Assembly (NCBI GenBank): GCA_963658575.1
Contig: CAVKQB010000006.1
Coordinates: 1-64,000, forward strand
Source of the DNA: W0P28-013 sp963658575
GTDB taxonomy: Bacteria; Bacteroidota; Bacteroidia; Bacteroidales; Paludibacteraceae
Length of the DNA stretch: 64,000 bases
Direction: 5' to 3'
Part shown: positions 52,482-60,539 of the stretch, piece after piece
Layout: each line of letters opens with the position of its first letter
How positions within the stretch are numbered: position 1 is the first letter of the stretch
Translations under genes and position numbers: made by a program
Notes under the pieces: generated by a model
The model's input: only the letters and a program-made list of their open reading frames with translations
The model's database searches: none
Told to the model about the DNA's origin: nothing

Positions 52482-53321
52482 CTAATTCAGCACTTTTTCG
52501 GCAACAAATTGTTCGAGTGCGGGGCTGTTTTTGTAGTCGTTTTGCGTTGCTATTTCGAGAAATTCGTGCAATATGGGCGTGCTGGCGGCATCGGGATAAG
52601 CCTCGATGTAGGCCTCGACTATCTGTTGTATTTCGGGCAATAAACGTCCCGATTGCCAATCGAATATGGGCGAATTGTCGACACCAGACAACAAGATGGC
52701 CAAGTAGTATTTTTGGCACGCGGCAATTTGCGGCGTCAGTTGGTCGTCGGGGTAGGCGGCCAGCATGTCGTCGCAGCGTTTCAGGCGGTGGGCAATCTCG
52801 TCGAGCGTAACGGCCACCGAGGCATCGTTGAGCGACGGCGTTTCCACTTCGAGTTCCGACAGTTCGGCTAGCGCGCGCTCCGACGGCGTGAGATATTTCC
52901 AAAAGGCTTCGGCCACATACAACGGCATGATTTCGGTTTCGATGCCGCCCTCCGAAGCGTACATCAGCAGACCGTAGCGGCGCATGTCGTCCATCGTAGC
53001 CGTGAGCGAATCCATCTGGCGGTCGGCAGCATCGGCATCGGGCGTGTTGAGCGCGGCTCCGTAGGCCTCTTCCATCAGACTTGTCTGCACGTCGGCGCAG
53101 GCAGTCATGTAGCGGATCAGCAACTCTTGCAGATGCTCCGTCTGTTCCTCGTTCAACCCGCTGGCATCGGCTATCATATCGTGCGCATCGGCGATGTTTT
53201 TGAGTTCGAGCGGTGCCGAAACGTCGAGTGTTTCGACGATGGCGTTGTATTGTCGTTCGCTGCGGTTGCAGCCCATCAGCAGGGCAACGGCCAGCAAAAT
53301 CGGGAGTGTTGTGCGTTTCAT
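52482..53321 (-). CDS. Lipoprotein of unknown function
   Basis: 279 residues. The lipoprotein signal is PILLAVALLMGC, with Cys18 as the anchor. The mature part is helical and acidic throughout, with DMIADASGLNEEQTEHLQEL, MDSLTATMDDMRRYGLLMY and EYIEAYPDAASTPILHEFL, and no enzyme motif is seen. It could be a helical-repeat lipoprotein of the outer membrane or periplasm. It has a TACTTTTG promoter on the minus strand 23 bases upstream, back-to-back with that of rsmE. I do not recognise the family. Confidence 0.75.
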   Translation of the reverse strand: MKRTTLPILLAVALLMGCNRSERQYNAIVETLDVSAPLELKNIADAHDMIADASGLNEEQTEHLQELLIRYMTACADVQTSLMEEAYGAALNTPDADAADRQMDSLTATMDDMRRYGLLMYASEGGIETEIMPLYVAEAFWKYLTPSERALAELSELEVETPSLNDASVAVTLDEIAHRLKRCDDMLAAYPDDQLTPQIAACQKYYLAILLSGVDNSPIFDWQSGRLLPEIQQIVEAYIEAYPDAASTPILHEFLEIATQNDYKNSPALEQFVAEKVLN

Positions 53322-53343
53322 ATCGAGCCAAGACTTCTTTCGG

Positions 53344-53351
53344 CAAAAGTA
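53344..53351 (-). promoter_or_regulatory. -7 promoter element of the lipoprotein gene
   Basis: TACTTTTG on the minus strand, 23 bases before the start codon at 53321. Confidence 0.55.
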
Positions 53352-53369
53352 CGAATTATTTGTTTATGC

Positions 53370-53400
53370 TTGACTGTTTTTCAAAAAAAAAGTACCTTTG
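53370..53400 (+). promoter_or_regulatory. Promoter of rsmE
   Basis: TTG at 53370-53372 and TACCTTTG at 53393-53400, spaced by 20 bases, 49 bases before the start codon. Confidence 0.7.
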
Positions 53401-53448
53401 GCGTGCGTTTTGCGTTGTACCGAAAGGCGCGAAAAACAACTTTTTCAC

Positions 53449-54174
53449 ATGAATCTTTTCTACGCTCCCGACATATTGTCGAATCACTTTTTGCCCGAAG
53501 AGGAGTCGGCGCATTGCGCCAAGGTGTTGCGTATGCAGGCTGGCGATACCGCCCACGTCATCGATGGCATCGGCAATCTGTACGAGGTGCGCATCGTGGC
53601 GCCACACGCCAAACATACCGAGGTCGAAATTGTGTCGGTGCAAAAGGATTTCGGGCAGCGGCCGTTTCGTCTGCATTTGGCGGTGGCACCCACCAAAAAC
53701 AGCGACCGTTTCGAGTGGTTTGTCGAGAAGGCGACCGAAATAGGCGTGGACGAGATTACGCCGTTGTGCTGTCGTTTTTCGGAACGCAAAATCATCAAGC
53801 CCGAACGCATCGAAAAAATTCTTGTGGCGGCCTCGAAACAGTCGTACAAAGCGTGCGTGCCACGCCTCAATCCGATGACCGACTGCGACGAATTTCTGCG
53901 CACTGTGCGGGCGTCGCAGCGTTTTGTGGCGCATTGCTACGAAGGCGCGAAACCGCATCTGCTCCACATTTGTCCGCCCCGCACCGATGTGGTGGTGATG
54001 GTCGGTCCCGAAGGCGATTTCAGTCGCGACGAAGTGGCAGCGGCTCTGAATCAGGGCTTTCGGGCGGTAACGCTTGGCACAAGCCGCCTGCGCACCGAAA
54101 CGGCCGGCGTGGTGGCCTGCCATCTGGTTACCGTCGTTAACGAGTTGCAGCAACAAGTTTCGTCGGCTCAATAA
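53449..54174 (+). CDS. rsmE: 16S rRNA (uracil-1498-N3)-methyltransferase RsmE
   Basis: 241 residues from the ATG at 53449. The N-terminal PUA-like domain has HCAKVLRMQAGDTAHVIDG near residue 23; the SPOUT methyltransferase domain has KNSDRFEWFVEKATEIGVD near 83 and ends in the AdoMet-binding knot (VVVMVGPEGDFSRDE near 183 and TLGTSRLRTETAGVVA near 208). It methylates U1498 of 16S rRNA in the ribosome. It is followed by nusB after a short spacer with a second promoter. Confidence 0.95.
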   Translation: MNLFYAPDILSNHFLPEEESAHCAKVLRMQAGDTAHVIDGIGNLYEVRIVAPHAKHTEVEIVSVQKDFGQRPFRLHLAVAPTKNSDRFEWFVEKATEIGVDEITPLCCRFSERKIIKPERIEKILVAASKQSYKACVPRLNPMTDCDEFLRTVRASQRFVAHCYEGAKPHLLHICPPRTDVVVMVGPEGDFSRDEVAAALNQGFRAVTLGTSRLRTETAGVVACHLVTVVNELQQQVSSAQ

Positions 54175-54181
54175 TTTTTCG

Positions 54182-54189
54182 TAACTTTG
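54182..54189 (+). promoter_or_regulatory. -7 promoter element of nusB
   Basis: TAACTTTG, 27 bases before the nusB start and 8 bases after the rsmE stop codon. Confidence 0.6.
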
Positions 54190-54216
54190 CGCTCCCAAAA
54201 AACAGAAAAGAGTTCT

Positions 54217-55164
54217 ATGATAAACCGTTCGCTCCTCAGAATTAAAGCCGTGCAGATATTGTACGCCTATTTTCAAAACGAAAACATGACACCCAAAGCG
54301 GCCGAAAAGGAGCTCGACAAGAGCATTGCTCAGACAAACGACCTTTACCTGCTCATGCTTGCACTGCCGGTCGAACTTACGCACTATGCCGAGTTGTATC
54401 TCGATAATCAGCGCAACAAATATCTGCCGACCGATGCCGAACGCAATCCCAACATGCGTTTTGCCGACAACATTCTGGCCAAACAACTTGCCGAAAGCGA
54501 AAAAATCGCCACTTTCCTGTCGGAATCGAAATATACGTGGAATACCGACGATGCCGTGCTGCCCGCATTCTATCGCGCCGTAACGCACACCGAACACTAT
54601 GCCGACTACATGGCGCAGGACGTGCGTTCGTACGAAGCCGACAAAGAGATCTGGCGCAAAATATACAAAAACGATGTGCCGGCGAGTGCCGAAATCGACG
54701 CTTTTCTCGAAGAGCAGAGCCTTTATTGGAACGACGACCTCGACATGGTGCTCAGTTTTGTGCAGAAAACCATCAAACATTTCACTGTCGATTCTGTGGC
54801 CGACGACGAGATAATGACCATGGCCGATGCAGAGGAAGACAAGGAGTATTTGGAGTTTGTCCACACGCTTTTCCGCACCGTCATCGCGCAATCCGACAAG
54901 TACGAAGCACTCATCGACGCGGCGGTGAAAAACTGGGAGGTCGAGCGCATCGCCTTCATGGACACGCTGATAATGAAAACCGCCTTGGCCGAACTTCTCA
55001 CCTTTCCGACAATCCCCGCCAGCGTTACGCTCAACGAATACATCGAGATGGCAAAAGCCTACAGCACGCCACGCAGCGCACCGTTCATCAACGGCATTCT
55101 CGACAAAATCGTAAGCAATCTGAAAGCCTCTGGCAAACTCGTCAAACCCGACATCAAACTATAA
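54217..55164 (+). CDS. nusB: Transcription antitermination protein NusB
   Basis: 315 residues from the ATG at 54217, about twice the length of E. coli NusB, which is normal for Bacteroidota because the N-terminal part is extended. The family signature is in the C-terminal half: DKYEALIDAAVKNWEVERIA, MDTLIMKTALAELLTFPTIP and SVTLNEYIEMAKAYSTPRSAPFIN. It begins MINRSLLRIKAVQILYAYFQ, also typical. It binds boxA RNA with NusE and supports rRNA transcription. YajC follows after 34 bases, the usual order in the phylum. Confidence 0.93.
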   Translation: MINRSLLRIKAVQILYAYFQNENMTPKAAEKELDKSIAQTNDLYLLMLALPVELTHYAELYLDNQRNKYLPTDAERNPNMRFADNILAKQLAESEKIATFLSESKYTWNTDDAVLPAFYRAVTHTEHYADYMAQDVRSYEADKEIWRKIYKNDVPASAEIDAFLEEQSLYWNDDLDMVLSFVQKTIKHFTVDSVADDEIMTMADAEEDKEYLEFVHTLFRTVIAQSDKYEALIDAAVKNWEVERIAFMDTLIMKTALAELLTFPTIPASVTLNEYIEMAKAYSTPRSAPFINGILDKIVSNLKASGKLVKPDIKL

Positions 55165-55198
55165 CAAACCGATTTTTCAACCTTTAATTTTTTACATT

Positions 55199-55555
55199 AT
55201 GAACCTACTGACCATCTTACTGCAAGAACAGGCACCGGCGCAAGGTAGCGGCTGGAGCGGCATCATCATGCTGGTGCTGATTTTCGTCGTTTTCTACTTT
55301 TTCCTGATTCGCCCGCAGAGCAAACGCCAAAAAGAAATCCGCAAGTTTCAAGATTCGCTCGTAAGCGGCAAACATGTGGTTACATCGGGCGGCATCTACG
55401 GCAAAATCAAAGAGGTGAAGGACAATGTCGTCGTACTCGAAATAGCCGACAACGTACGCATCAAGGTGAACAAATCGATGGTGTTCGATTCGCCCGAAGA
55501 TGCTTCGCAAACGCAGCCCGAGGTCAAGGCCACCAAAGCCGAAAAGGCCGAATAA
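55199..55555 (+). CDS. yajC: Preprotein translocase subunit YajC
   Basis: 118 residues. One transmembrane helix at about 18-38 (WSGIIMLVLIFVVFYFFLI) is followed by the family motif RPQSKRQKEIRKFQDSL and VVTSGGIYGKIKEVKDN near residue 60. It belongs to the SecDF-YajC complex at the inner membrane. The C-terminal tail is acidic and Ala/Lys-rich. It lies between nusB and the YbbR-like gene in a conserved order. Confidence 0.94.
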   Translation: MNLLTILLQEQAPAQGSGWSGIIMLVLIFVVFYFFLIRPQSKRQKEIRKFQDSLVSGKHVVTSGGIYGKIKEVKDNVVVLEIADNVRIKVNKSMVFDSPEDASQTQPEVKATKAEKAE

Positions 55556-55579
55556 CCACACGGCAAAATCCGACGGAAT

Positions 55580-56578
55580 ATGTCTAAAATCGATTGGAAA
55601 TCGGTCGGTGGGCGTCTCCGTGTCGTAGCAAAACAGGTCGCACGTCTCCTTTTCACCAAGGATACGGCGACTTTTTTGGCGTTTTTCTTGCTCGCCACGC
55701 TGTTTTGGGTCATGTACAATGTGGGCGCACACCGCACTACCACGGTCGAATTTCCGGTGCGCTACACGGGCATTCCGCGCAACGTGCTGCTGGCGCACGA
55801 CCTGCCTGCGTCGCTCGCGGTCGTCGTCAAGGACGAAGGCCAAGTGCTGATAAACTACAAACTGCTGTCGGACGACGACACGTTGTTGGTCGATTTGACG
55901 GGAAAATTCGTGGAAGGCACGCCGCTTACGGTCGATTTTCGGGCGCAAAACGCCGCCATGCAGCAACATTTTCCAACCACTTCGCAAATTCTTTCCGTCA
56001 AACCCGAATCGGCCACGGTCGGTTTCGTGCTGTTGGAACAGAAGACGCTGCCCGTGCGCTTGTCGCAGCCCATTCCAGTGGCCAATCCGTATGTTTTGCT
56101 CGATTCTGTGCGCATGAAACCCGCTGCCGTCGAGGTTTTTGCGCCGCGCCATCTGCTCGATACGCTCCAATATGTCGAGGCGTTGGTCGATAAATCGCTC
56201 ATGCCGCTGATGCAGTCGGCCACGTTCCGTCTGCCTTTGCAACCGATTGCGGAGGCGCGGCTCGATGTGCCCGATGTCGAAGTGCGCGTTCCCATCGAGA
56301 TGTCGACCGAAAAAACGTTCGAACTGCCCGTGCAGGGGCGCAATTTTCCCGACGATGTGTCGTTGCGTGCTTTCCCTGCCACGGTTACGGTGGTTTGCGC
56401 CATCGGTGTGAGCCGTTTCGAGGCCTTGTCGGCCACCGATTTTGCGGCCTACGTCGATTATGCCGACATTCAGAAAAACACGGCCTACAAAGTGCCCGTT
56501 ACCGTCGTTACCGACAATGCGCACATACGCACCATGCGCTATTCGCCGACCGAAGTGGAATTCCTGCTCGAAAAGTGA
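55580..56578 (+). CDS. YbbR-like domain membrane protein
   Basis: 332 residues. One N-terminal transmembrane helix at about 30-50 (TFLAFFLLATLFWVMYNVG) is followed by an extracytoplasmic part of YbbR-like domains: residues 55-130 (FPVRYTGIPRNVLLAHDLP, VVVKDEGQVLINYKLL), 150-230 and 250-325 (AFPATVTVVCAIGVSRFEA). In other phyla YbbR (CdaR) regulates the diadenylate cyclase; in Bacteroidota the protein sits between yajC and coaE without the cyclase, so its role is less clear. It is probably cotranscribed with yajC. Confidence 0.85.
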   Translation: MSKIDWKSVGGRLRVVAKQVARLLFTKDTATFLAFFLLATLFWVMYNVGAHRTTTVEFPVRYTGIPRNVLLAHDLPASLAVVVKDEGQVLINYKLLSDDDTLLVDLTGKFVEGTPLTVDFRAQNAAMQQHFPTTSQILSVKPESATVGFVLLEQKTLPVRLSQPIPVANPYVLLDSVRMKPAAVEVFAPRHLLDTLQYVEALVDKSLMPLMQSATFRLPLQPIAEARLDVPDVEVRVPIEMSTEKTFELPVQGRNFPDDVSLRAFPATVTVVCAIGVSRFEALSATDFAAYVDYADIQKNTAYKVPVTVVTDNAHIRTMRYSPTEVEFLLEK

Positions 56579-56599
56579 ACCTTTGTGGGCAAAGCCGCG

Positions 56600-56926
56600 A
56601 TTGACAAATTAGTAGCAAGACACAAGTAGCAAGACATAAGACGATTAGAGCAAAGAGTAAAGACAATTTTAGTAGCAAGATATGAGTAGCAAGTCGCAAG
56701 ATAAAGGTGAGAGGTTATAGATTATAGGTGAGAGGTTATAGGTGAAAGTTGAGAGAACAAAGACATTTTAATTATCTAATTATCCAATTTCCAATTATTT
56801 AATTAATTTCAGATTTCAGATTTCAGATTTCAAATTGTCGGTAACCGAAACGCCTTAATTTCAAAAAAATCACTACTCATTACTCACTGCTCACTACTCA
56901 CTAATTTCACACTTTCACACTGAAAA
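56600..56926. repeat. Composite word-repeat spacer before coaE
   Basis: Two copies of the AGTAGCAAGACACAAG type (56608, 56672), then GGTTATAGATTATAGG, AATTATCTAATTATCC, AATTTCAGATTTCAG and a CACTTTCACACTGAAAA end directly before the coaE start. Very similar to 52200-52481. No gene is seen. Confidence 0.85.
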
Positions 56927-57508
56927 ATGATTATCGGCATCACAGGGGGCATTGGTAGCGGCAAGTCGCTGGTGGCGAGGCTTTTGCGTATGTACGGATT
57001 TCGGGTTTACGATTCCGACACGCGTGCCAAATCGCTCTACGACGAAGACGCGGCGTTGCGTGCCGAAATGGTTCGACTGTTTGGCGAGCGCATCTATGCT
57101 GCTGGCCGGTTGGATCGGGCGCAGCTCGCTTCGGTTGTTTTTGCCGATGCCAGCAAATTGGCGCAACTCGATGCGCTGGTTCACCCCGCCGTTTTCCGCG
57201 ATTTTGCCCGTTGGCGTGCGGCACATGCCGAACCGACCGTTTTTGTGGAATCGGCCATATTGCTCCAAACCGATTTCCGTACGCTGGTCGATAGGGTAGT
57301 GGTGGTCGATGCGCCGACCGATGTGCGTGTGGCGCGTGCTGTGCAGCGCGATGGTGCCACTGCAGCCGCCGTCGAACGCCGTTGTCGGGCGCAGATGTCG
57401 TCGGCCGACATGCGCGCGCAAGCCGATTTTGTCATCGAAAACGACGGCCGGCAGAGCCTTTTGGAGCAAGTCGATGCGTTGGTGCGCACCATTTCCGCCG
57501 CACGATGA
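56927..57508 (+). CDS. coaE: Dephospho-CoA kinase CoaE
   Basis: 193 residues. The P-loop is GITGGIGSGKSLVARLL at residues 4-20, followed by the family segment GFRVYDSDTRAKSLYDEDA near 28, LVHPAVFRDFARWRA near 85, and the lid region VFVESAILLQTDFRTLVDRV near 105. It phosphorylates dephospho-CoA, the last step of coenzyme A synthesis. The start is placed right after the repeat leader. It overlaps the transglycosylase gene by four bases. Confidence 0.95.
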   Translation: MIIGITGGIGSGKSLVARLLRMYGFRVYDSDTRAKSLYDEDAALRAEMVRLFGERIYAAGRLDRAQLASVVFADASKLAQLDALVHPAVFRDFARWRAAHAEPTVFVESAILLQTDFRTLVDRVVVVDAPTDVRVARAVQRDGATAAAVERRCRAQMSSADMRAQADFVIENDGRQSLLEQVDALVRTISAAR

Positions 57509-58176
57509 AAAAATTTCTTCTGAAAATAACGCTTGGGTATTTTGGACTCACCATCGGTCTAGTCGTGTTGCTGCGTTTTGTGCCCGTTTATTTCACGCCG
57601 CTGATGCTGTTGCGTGCGGTCGAGGCGCAGCACGAGTCGCGTCCGGTGCATTTCGACAGAACTTGGGTGCCGATAGAGCAGATGTCGCCACAGATTGTGC
57701 GTGCGGTTATCGCCTCCGAAGACGACACGTTTTTGCAGCACAACGGCTTTGTGTGGGAGTATATCCGTCAGGCCTACGAGTCGAACAAGCAGGGCGGGCG
57801 GTTGCGTGGCGGCAGTTCCATCTCGCAGCAGACGGCCAAAAATGTTTTCACGTTTGGCTCGCGCACCTATTTCCGCAAGGCGGTCGAGTCTTATTTCACC
57901 GTTTTGATAGAACTTTTTTGGGGCAAGCGGCGCATACTCGAGGTCTATCTGAATGTGGTCGAGTGGGGCGATGGCATTTATGGCATCGAGTCGGCCGCCA
58001 AACGTTATTTCGATGTCTCGGCGTTGCGGTTGTCGGCTCCCCAGTCGGCGTTGTTGGCGGCGGCGTTGCCCAATCCGCGCCGTTATAGCGTTACTCGTCC
58101 GGGGCCGTACATGCGTCGTCGTCAGTTGCAAATCCTTTGGATGATGGGCAACCTTCCTGCCACATTGGAATGGTAG
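57505..58176 (+). CDS. mtgA: Monofunctional peptidoglycan transglycosylase MtgA
   Basis: 223 residues from the ATG that overlaps the coaE stop. One transmembrane helix (ITLGYFGLTIGLVVLLRFVP) is at residues 8-27. The GT51 motifs are present: the catalytic Glu in VIASEDDTFLQHNGF near 70, RGGSSISQQTAKN near 100, FRKAVESYFTVLIELFWGKR near 120 and LNVVEWGDGIYGIESAA near 148. It polymerises lipid II into glycan strands. There is no transpeptidase domain, which marks it as MtgA. It ends the coaE transcript. Confidence 0.93.
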   Translation: MKKFLLKITLGYFGLTIGLVVLLRFVPVYFTPLMLLRAVEAQHESRPVHFDRTWVPIEQMSPQIVRAVIASEDDTFLQHNGFVWEYIRQAYESNKQGGRLRGGSSISQQTAKNVFTFGSRTYFRKAVESYFTVLIELFWGKRRILEVYLNVVEWGDGIYGIESAAKRYFDVSALRLSAPQSALLAAALPNPRRYSVTRPGPYMRRRQLQILWMMGNLPATLEW

Positions 58177-58236
58177 GAACGAGGCGTTTTTTTCGTTTTT
58201 TTGTGCAATAAATGCCTGACGTTCAGTCAGTTTCGG

Positions 58237-58770
58237 CTATTCGCGGCCGGCGTGGTCTTCGAAGTAGTAGATGTTGTGATTGCATTTGCTAAACGCGTCC
58301 GGGTTGGCATCGTTGCATTTGCAGCCGATGATGGCATCGCTCGCATTGCGCACAAAACCGCAATCGTCGCATAGGTGTCGCACGCACTTGTGTATGATTT
58401 TTGCGTTTGGCAATTGTGCCTCGTTTTGTTTGGCAAAAATTGGCCACGCTATTATGGTCGGATTTGCCTGTCCCAAACTATCGACTTCCGTCCCCTCGAT
58501 GATGAGGTAGGCATACCCCTTTATTTGTGTTTTCTGTATATAAAGGTCATTTACAAGCATCTCGCTCTCTCCCAATGGTTTGATAGTCTGTCCTTTCTTT
58601 ATTTTCTCGTAAACAATTTTTGCCGATTTTGGGCTGATTTTTGCCACGCAGGTTTCGCTGCCGTGAAAATAGTAATTCTCTTCGATAGCCTTGTTGCTGG
58701 CGCACCCCGATAGTATGAGCGCAAGCGAAAAGCAAGCGGCTGCAACTAAAATTGAATTTTGCTTTTTCAT
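58237..58770 (-). CDS. Lipoprotein with Cys-rich C-terminal region
   Basis: 177 residues from the ATG complementary to 58768-58770. The signal peptide ends in LILSGC, with Cys23 as the lipid anchor. The middle part is beta-rich (MLVNDLYIQKTQIKGYAYLII), and the C-terminal 60 residues carry eight Cys (KCVRHLCDDCGF, IIGCKCNDAN, FSKCNHN), which may form disulfides or bind a metal. Its AT content is higher than that of its neighbours. It is divergent from the TPR regulator gene, with promoters that overlap in a palindrome. I do not recognise the family. Confidence 0.75.
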   Translation of the reverse strand: MKKQNSILVAAACFSLALILSGCASNKAIEENYYFHGSETCVAKISPKSAKIVYEKIKKGQTIKPLGESEMLVNDLYIQKTQIKGYAYLIIEGTEVDSLGQANPTIIAWPIFAKQNEAQLPNAKIIHKCVRHLCDDCGFVRNASDAIIGCKCNDANPDAFSKCNHNIYYFEDHAGRE

Positions 58771-58778
58771 AGTGTTTT

Positions 58779-58846
58779 TTTGAGTATAAGAAAAAATGTT
58801 GTTATCTTTGCCACAAAGATAAGGCGGAATTATCTTATTCCCAAAA
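58779..58846. promoter_or_regulatory. Two opposed promoters sharing a palindrome
   Basis: TTATCTTTG (58802-58810) and CAAAGATAA (58814-58822) are perfect inverted copies separated by CCA. The plus-strand promoter has TTTG at 58779-58782 and serves the TPR regulator; the minus-strand promoter has TTTTG complementary to 58842-58846 and serves the Cys-rich lipoprotein. Both spacers are about 20 bases. The start points would cross each other, so the two promoters may exclude one another. Confidence 0.75.
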
Positions 58847-58918
58847 ATAAAAATCTTCAAGTTCGGACTTTTGTTGTTACGTAATTCGTTGAAAATCAAC
58901 TATTTGTTTTTGCAATAA

Positions 58919-59917
58919 ATGAAAAAAATCTTCAAGACGATTTTTCGCACAAATTTTTTGCTGCTTTTTTTGGCAGTGTTTGTCTCTTGTGGTCGGCAAG
59001 TTAAAAACCGCGATTTGCTTGAGGCGGAACGACTGTTATGGCAAAACAGCGACAGCGCGGCGTTGTTGTTGGAGCGGGCGGAGGCGGCACGCTTGAATAT
59101 GGCCGACGAACATCTGGAAGCTTTATTGCGCTCGTTTTTTCGTTATTGCGGCGATAAGCCTGTTGCCATTGAGCGGCTTTCGTCATCGTTAGCGTTTTTC
59201 GAAAAGGAGGAGGCGTGGGGGCGCGTTGGACTTGGTTATTATGTACTTGGCGCAGAGTTGGTCAGAGTGGCGCAAAACGATTCGGCAATCGTCGCTTTGA
59301 AGCGTGCCGAAAGGGCGTTGCAGCAAGCCGACACGGTTGCCGACATGCTTTGGGGACAACTCTATTATGCCGATGGAACCGTGTTCGAACAGGACGGCAT
59401 ACGCGAAGTGGCTTTGGCGTATTATCGAAAGGCGTTGCCCTATTTTCGGCGGTGCAATACACTTTATGCTATAAGCACTCTCTGTGCGATGGGGCGTGTG
59501 GCCACGGACAGGCCTGCCCGTTATTTCCAGCAGGCTTTGGAACTGACCGACAGCGTGAGCGGTCAGCACAATTTGTACGCCCTTGTGGCTGGAAACATTG
59601 CAAGCGATGCGCAACAGGTGCCCTATTCGGACTTGACAATCGATTTTTATAGAAAACTTGCGCCGAAATTTCCGTACTACAATGTTTTGTTGGCAGAGGC
59701 GTTTCTTGGCAGAAACGAATTGGATTCGTGCAAACACTATATCGACCTGCTTGCGCTTGCTGGCGTGCAGGATTACAAAATCAGTTTTCAACAGGCGTTG
59801 TATTTGAATCGTAGAGGGCAGAGTAGCGATGCGTTTGCTGCGCTTTGCTGCGCTTTGCTGCGCTTATGCGCAGTTGGAACGGCAGCAGTACAACAAAAAT
59901 CGCTTGGAAACGTATAG
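58919..59917 (+). CDS. TPR regulator, N-terminal part (frame broken by a 10-bp repeat)
   Basis: The frame runs from MKKIFKTIFRTNFLLLFLAVF to a stop at 59917, but after residue 305 the sequence is a shifted frame. The real N-terminal part is a lipoprotein signal (AVFVSCG, Cys near 24) and about six TPR-like helical repeats (LEAERLLWQNSDSAALLLER, ELVRVAQNDSAIVALKRAE, RYFQQALELTDSVSGQHNLY). The break is a period-10 repeat at 59834-59865. Removing one 10-bp unit joins this part in frame to the C-terminal part at 59829-60539, giving a 536-residue protein. The family is the Bacteroidota regulator with exported TPRs, one membrane helix and a C-terminal helix-turn-helix. With the third copy the product would be truncated and soluble in the envelope. 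Confidence 0.8.
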   Translation: MKKIFKTIFRTNFLLLFLAVFVSCGRQVKNRDLLEAERLLWQNSDSAALLLERAEAARLNMADEHLEALLRSFFRYCGDKPVAIERLSSSLAFFEKEEAWGRVGLGYYVLGAELVRVAQNDSAIVALKRAERALQQADTVADMLWGQLYYADGTVFEQDGIREVALAYYRKALPYFRRCNTLYAISTLCAMGRVATDRPARYFQQALELTDSVSGQHNLYALVAGNIASDAQQVPYSDLTIDFYRKLAPKFPYYNVLLAEAFLGRNELDSCKHYIDLLALAGVQDYKISFQQALYLNRRGQSSDAFAALCCALLRLCAVGTAAVQQKSLGNV

Positions 59918-60539
59918 GCTTTTGCGCCGCTTCGACGTGAATGAGGAGCGCGAAAAGAGCCAATTTTTGACGCGGCAATTTGCTGGTCAGCGTGCTGTTT
60001 TGCTTGCGGCATTGTCTGTCGTGTTGTTTGTGCTTTCGGTGGTTGTCGGGCTTTGTGTCGTTTTTGTACAGAAAAATAGGGCGCAGCGACGGCGGATTAT
60101 TGCCGAGCAGGAAAAGGAGTTGAATCTGCTGCGTTTCAGGATAGAATGTACGATAAAAATGAATGTCGATACGAATCTGGGCAAATATACGCTAGCGCAA
60201 CTGCCCGCTAACATTCGCGATATCGTGAACCAAACGACTTATTGCGGCATGCGCTGGAAAGTGTTGCACGACGAGTTGTCGGCGGCTTATGGCCGTTTTT
60301 TTGCCATGTTACGCAAAAATTATCCCAATTTGACCGACAAAGATATCTTGATAGCCTGTTTGTTGGGGCTCGATTTCAAAAATCGCGAGATAATCCTGCT
60401 ACTTTGGATGAACGAAAACACGTTTTACCGCAGACGCGACCTGCTGAAGGAACGCATGAACCTGCCCCGTTCGCAGGCGTTGAACGAGAAATGCCAAGAG
60501 ATGATGTCGGCCGCGTTCAGTTGGCTGCGAAAGCGGTGA
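59829..60539 (+). CDS. TPR regulator, C-terminal part (membrane helix and HTH)
   Basis: This frame continues the gene that starts at 58919. It contains a transmembrane helix (AVLLAALSVVLFVLSVVVGLC) about 60 residues in, a coiled-coil segment with QRRRIIAEQEKELNLLRFRI, and a cytoplasmic C-terminal domain whose end (NYPNLTDKDILIACLLGLDF, then REIILLLWMNENTFYRRRDLLKERM) has the LuxR/response-regulator-like helix-turn-helix pattern. Its own ATG at 59829 may allow some independent translation, but the missing signal and TPR part makes a fused product more likely. It ends inside the 3' end of dnaE, overlapping it by 23 bases in the opposite direction. Confidence 0.78.
   Translation: MRLLRFAALCCAYAQLERQQYNKNRLETYRLLRRFDVNEEREKSQFLTRQFAGQRAVLLAALSVVLFVLSVVVGLCVVFVQKNRAQRRRIIAEQEKELNLLRFRIECTIKMNVDTNLGKYTLAQLPANIRDIVNQTTYCGMRWKVLHDELSAAYGRFFAMLRKNYPNLTDKDILIACLLGLDFKNREIILLLWMNENTFYRRRDLLKERMNLPRSQALNEKCQEMMSAAFSWLRKR
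59834..59865 (+). repeat. 10-bp tandem repeat that shifts the reading frame
   Basis: About 3.2 copies of a 10-base unit (TTTGCTGCGC). A change of one unit shifts the frame, because 10 is not a multiple of three. With two copies the regulator frame is open; with the present three it is closed. Confidence 0.85.
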
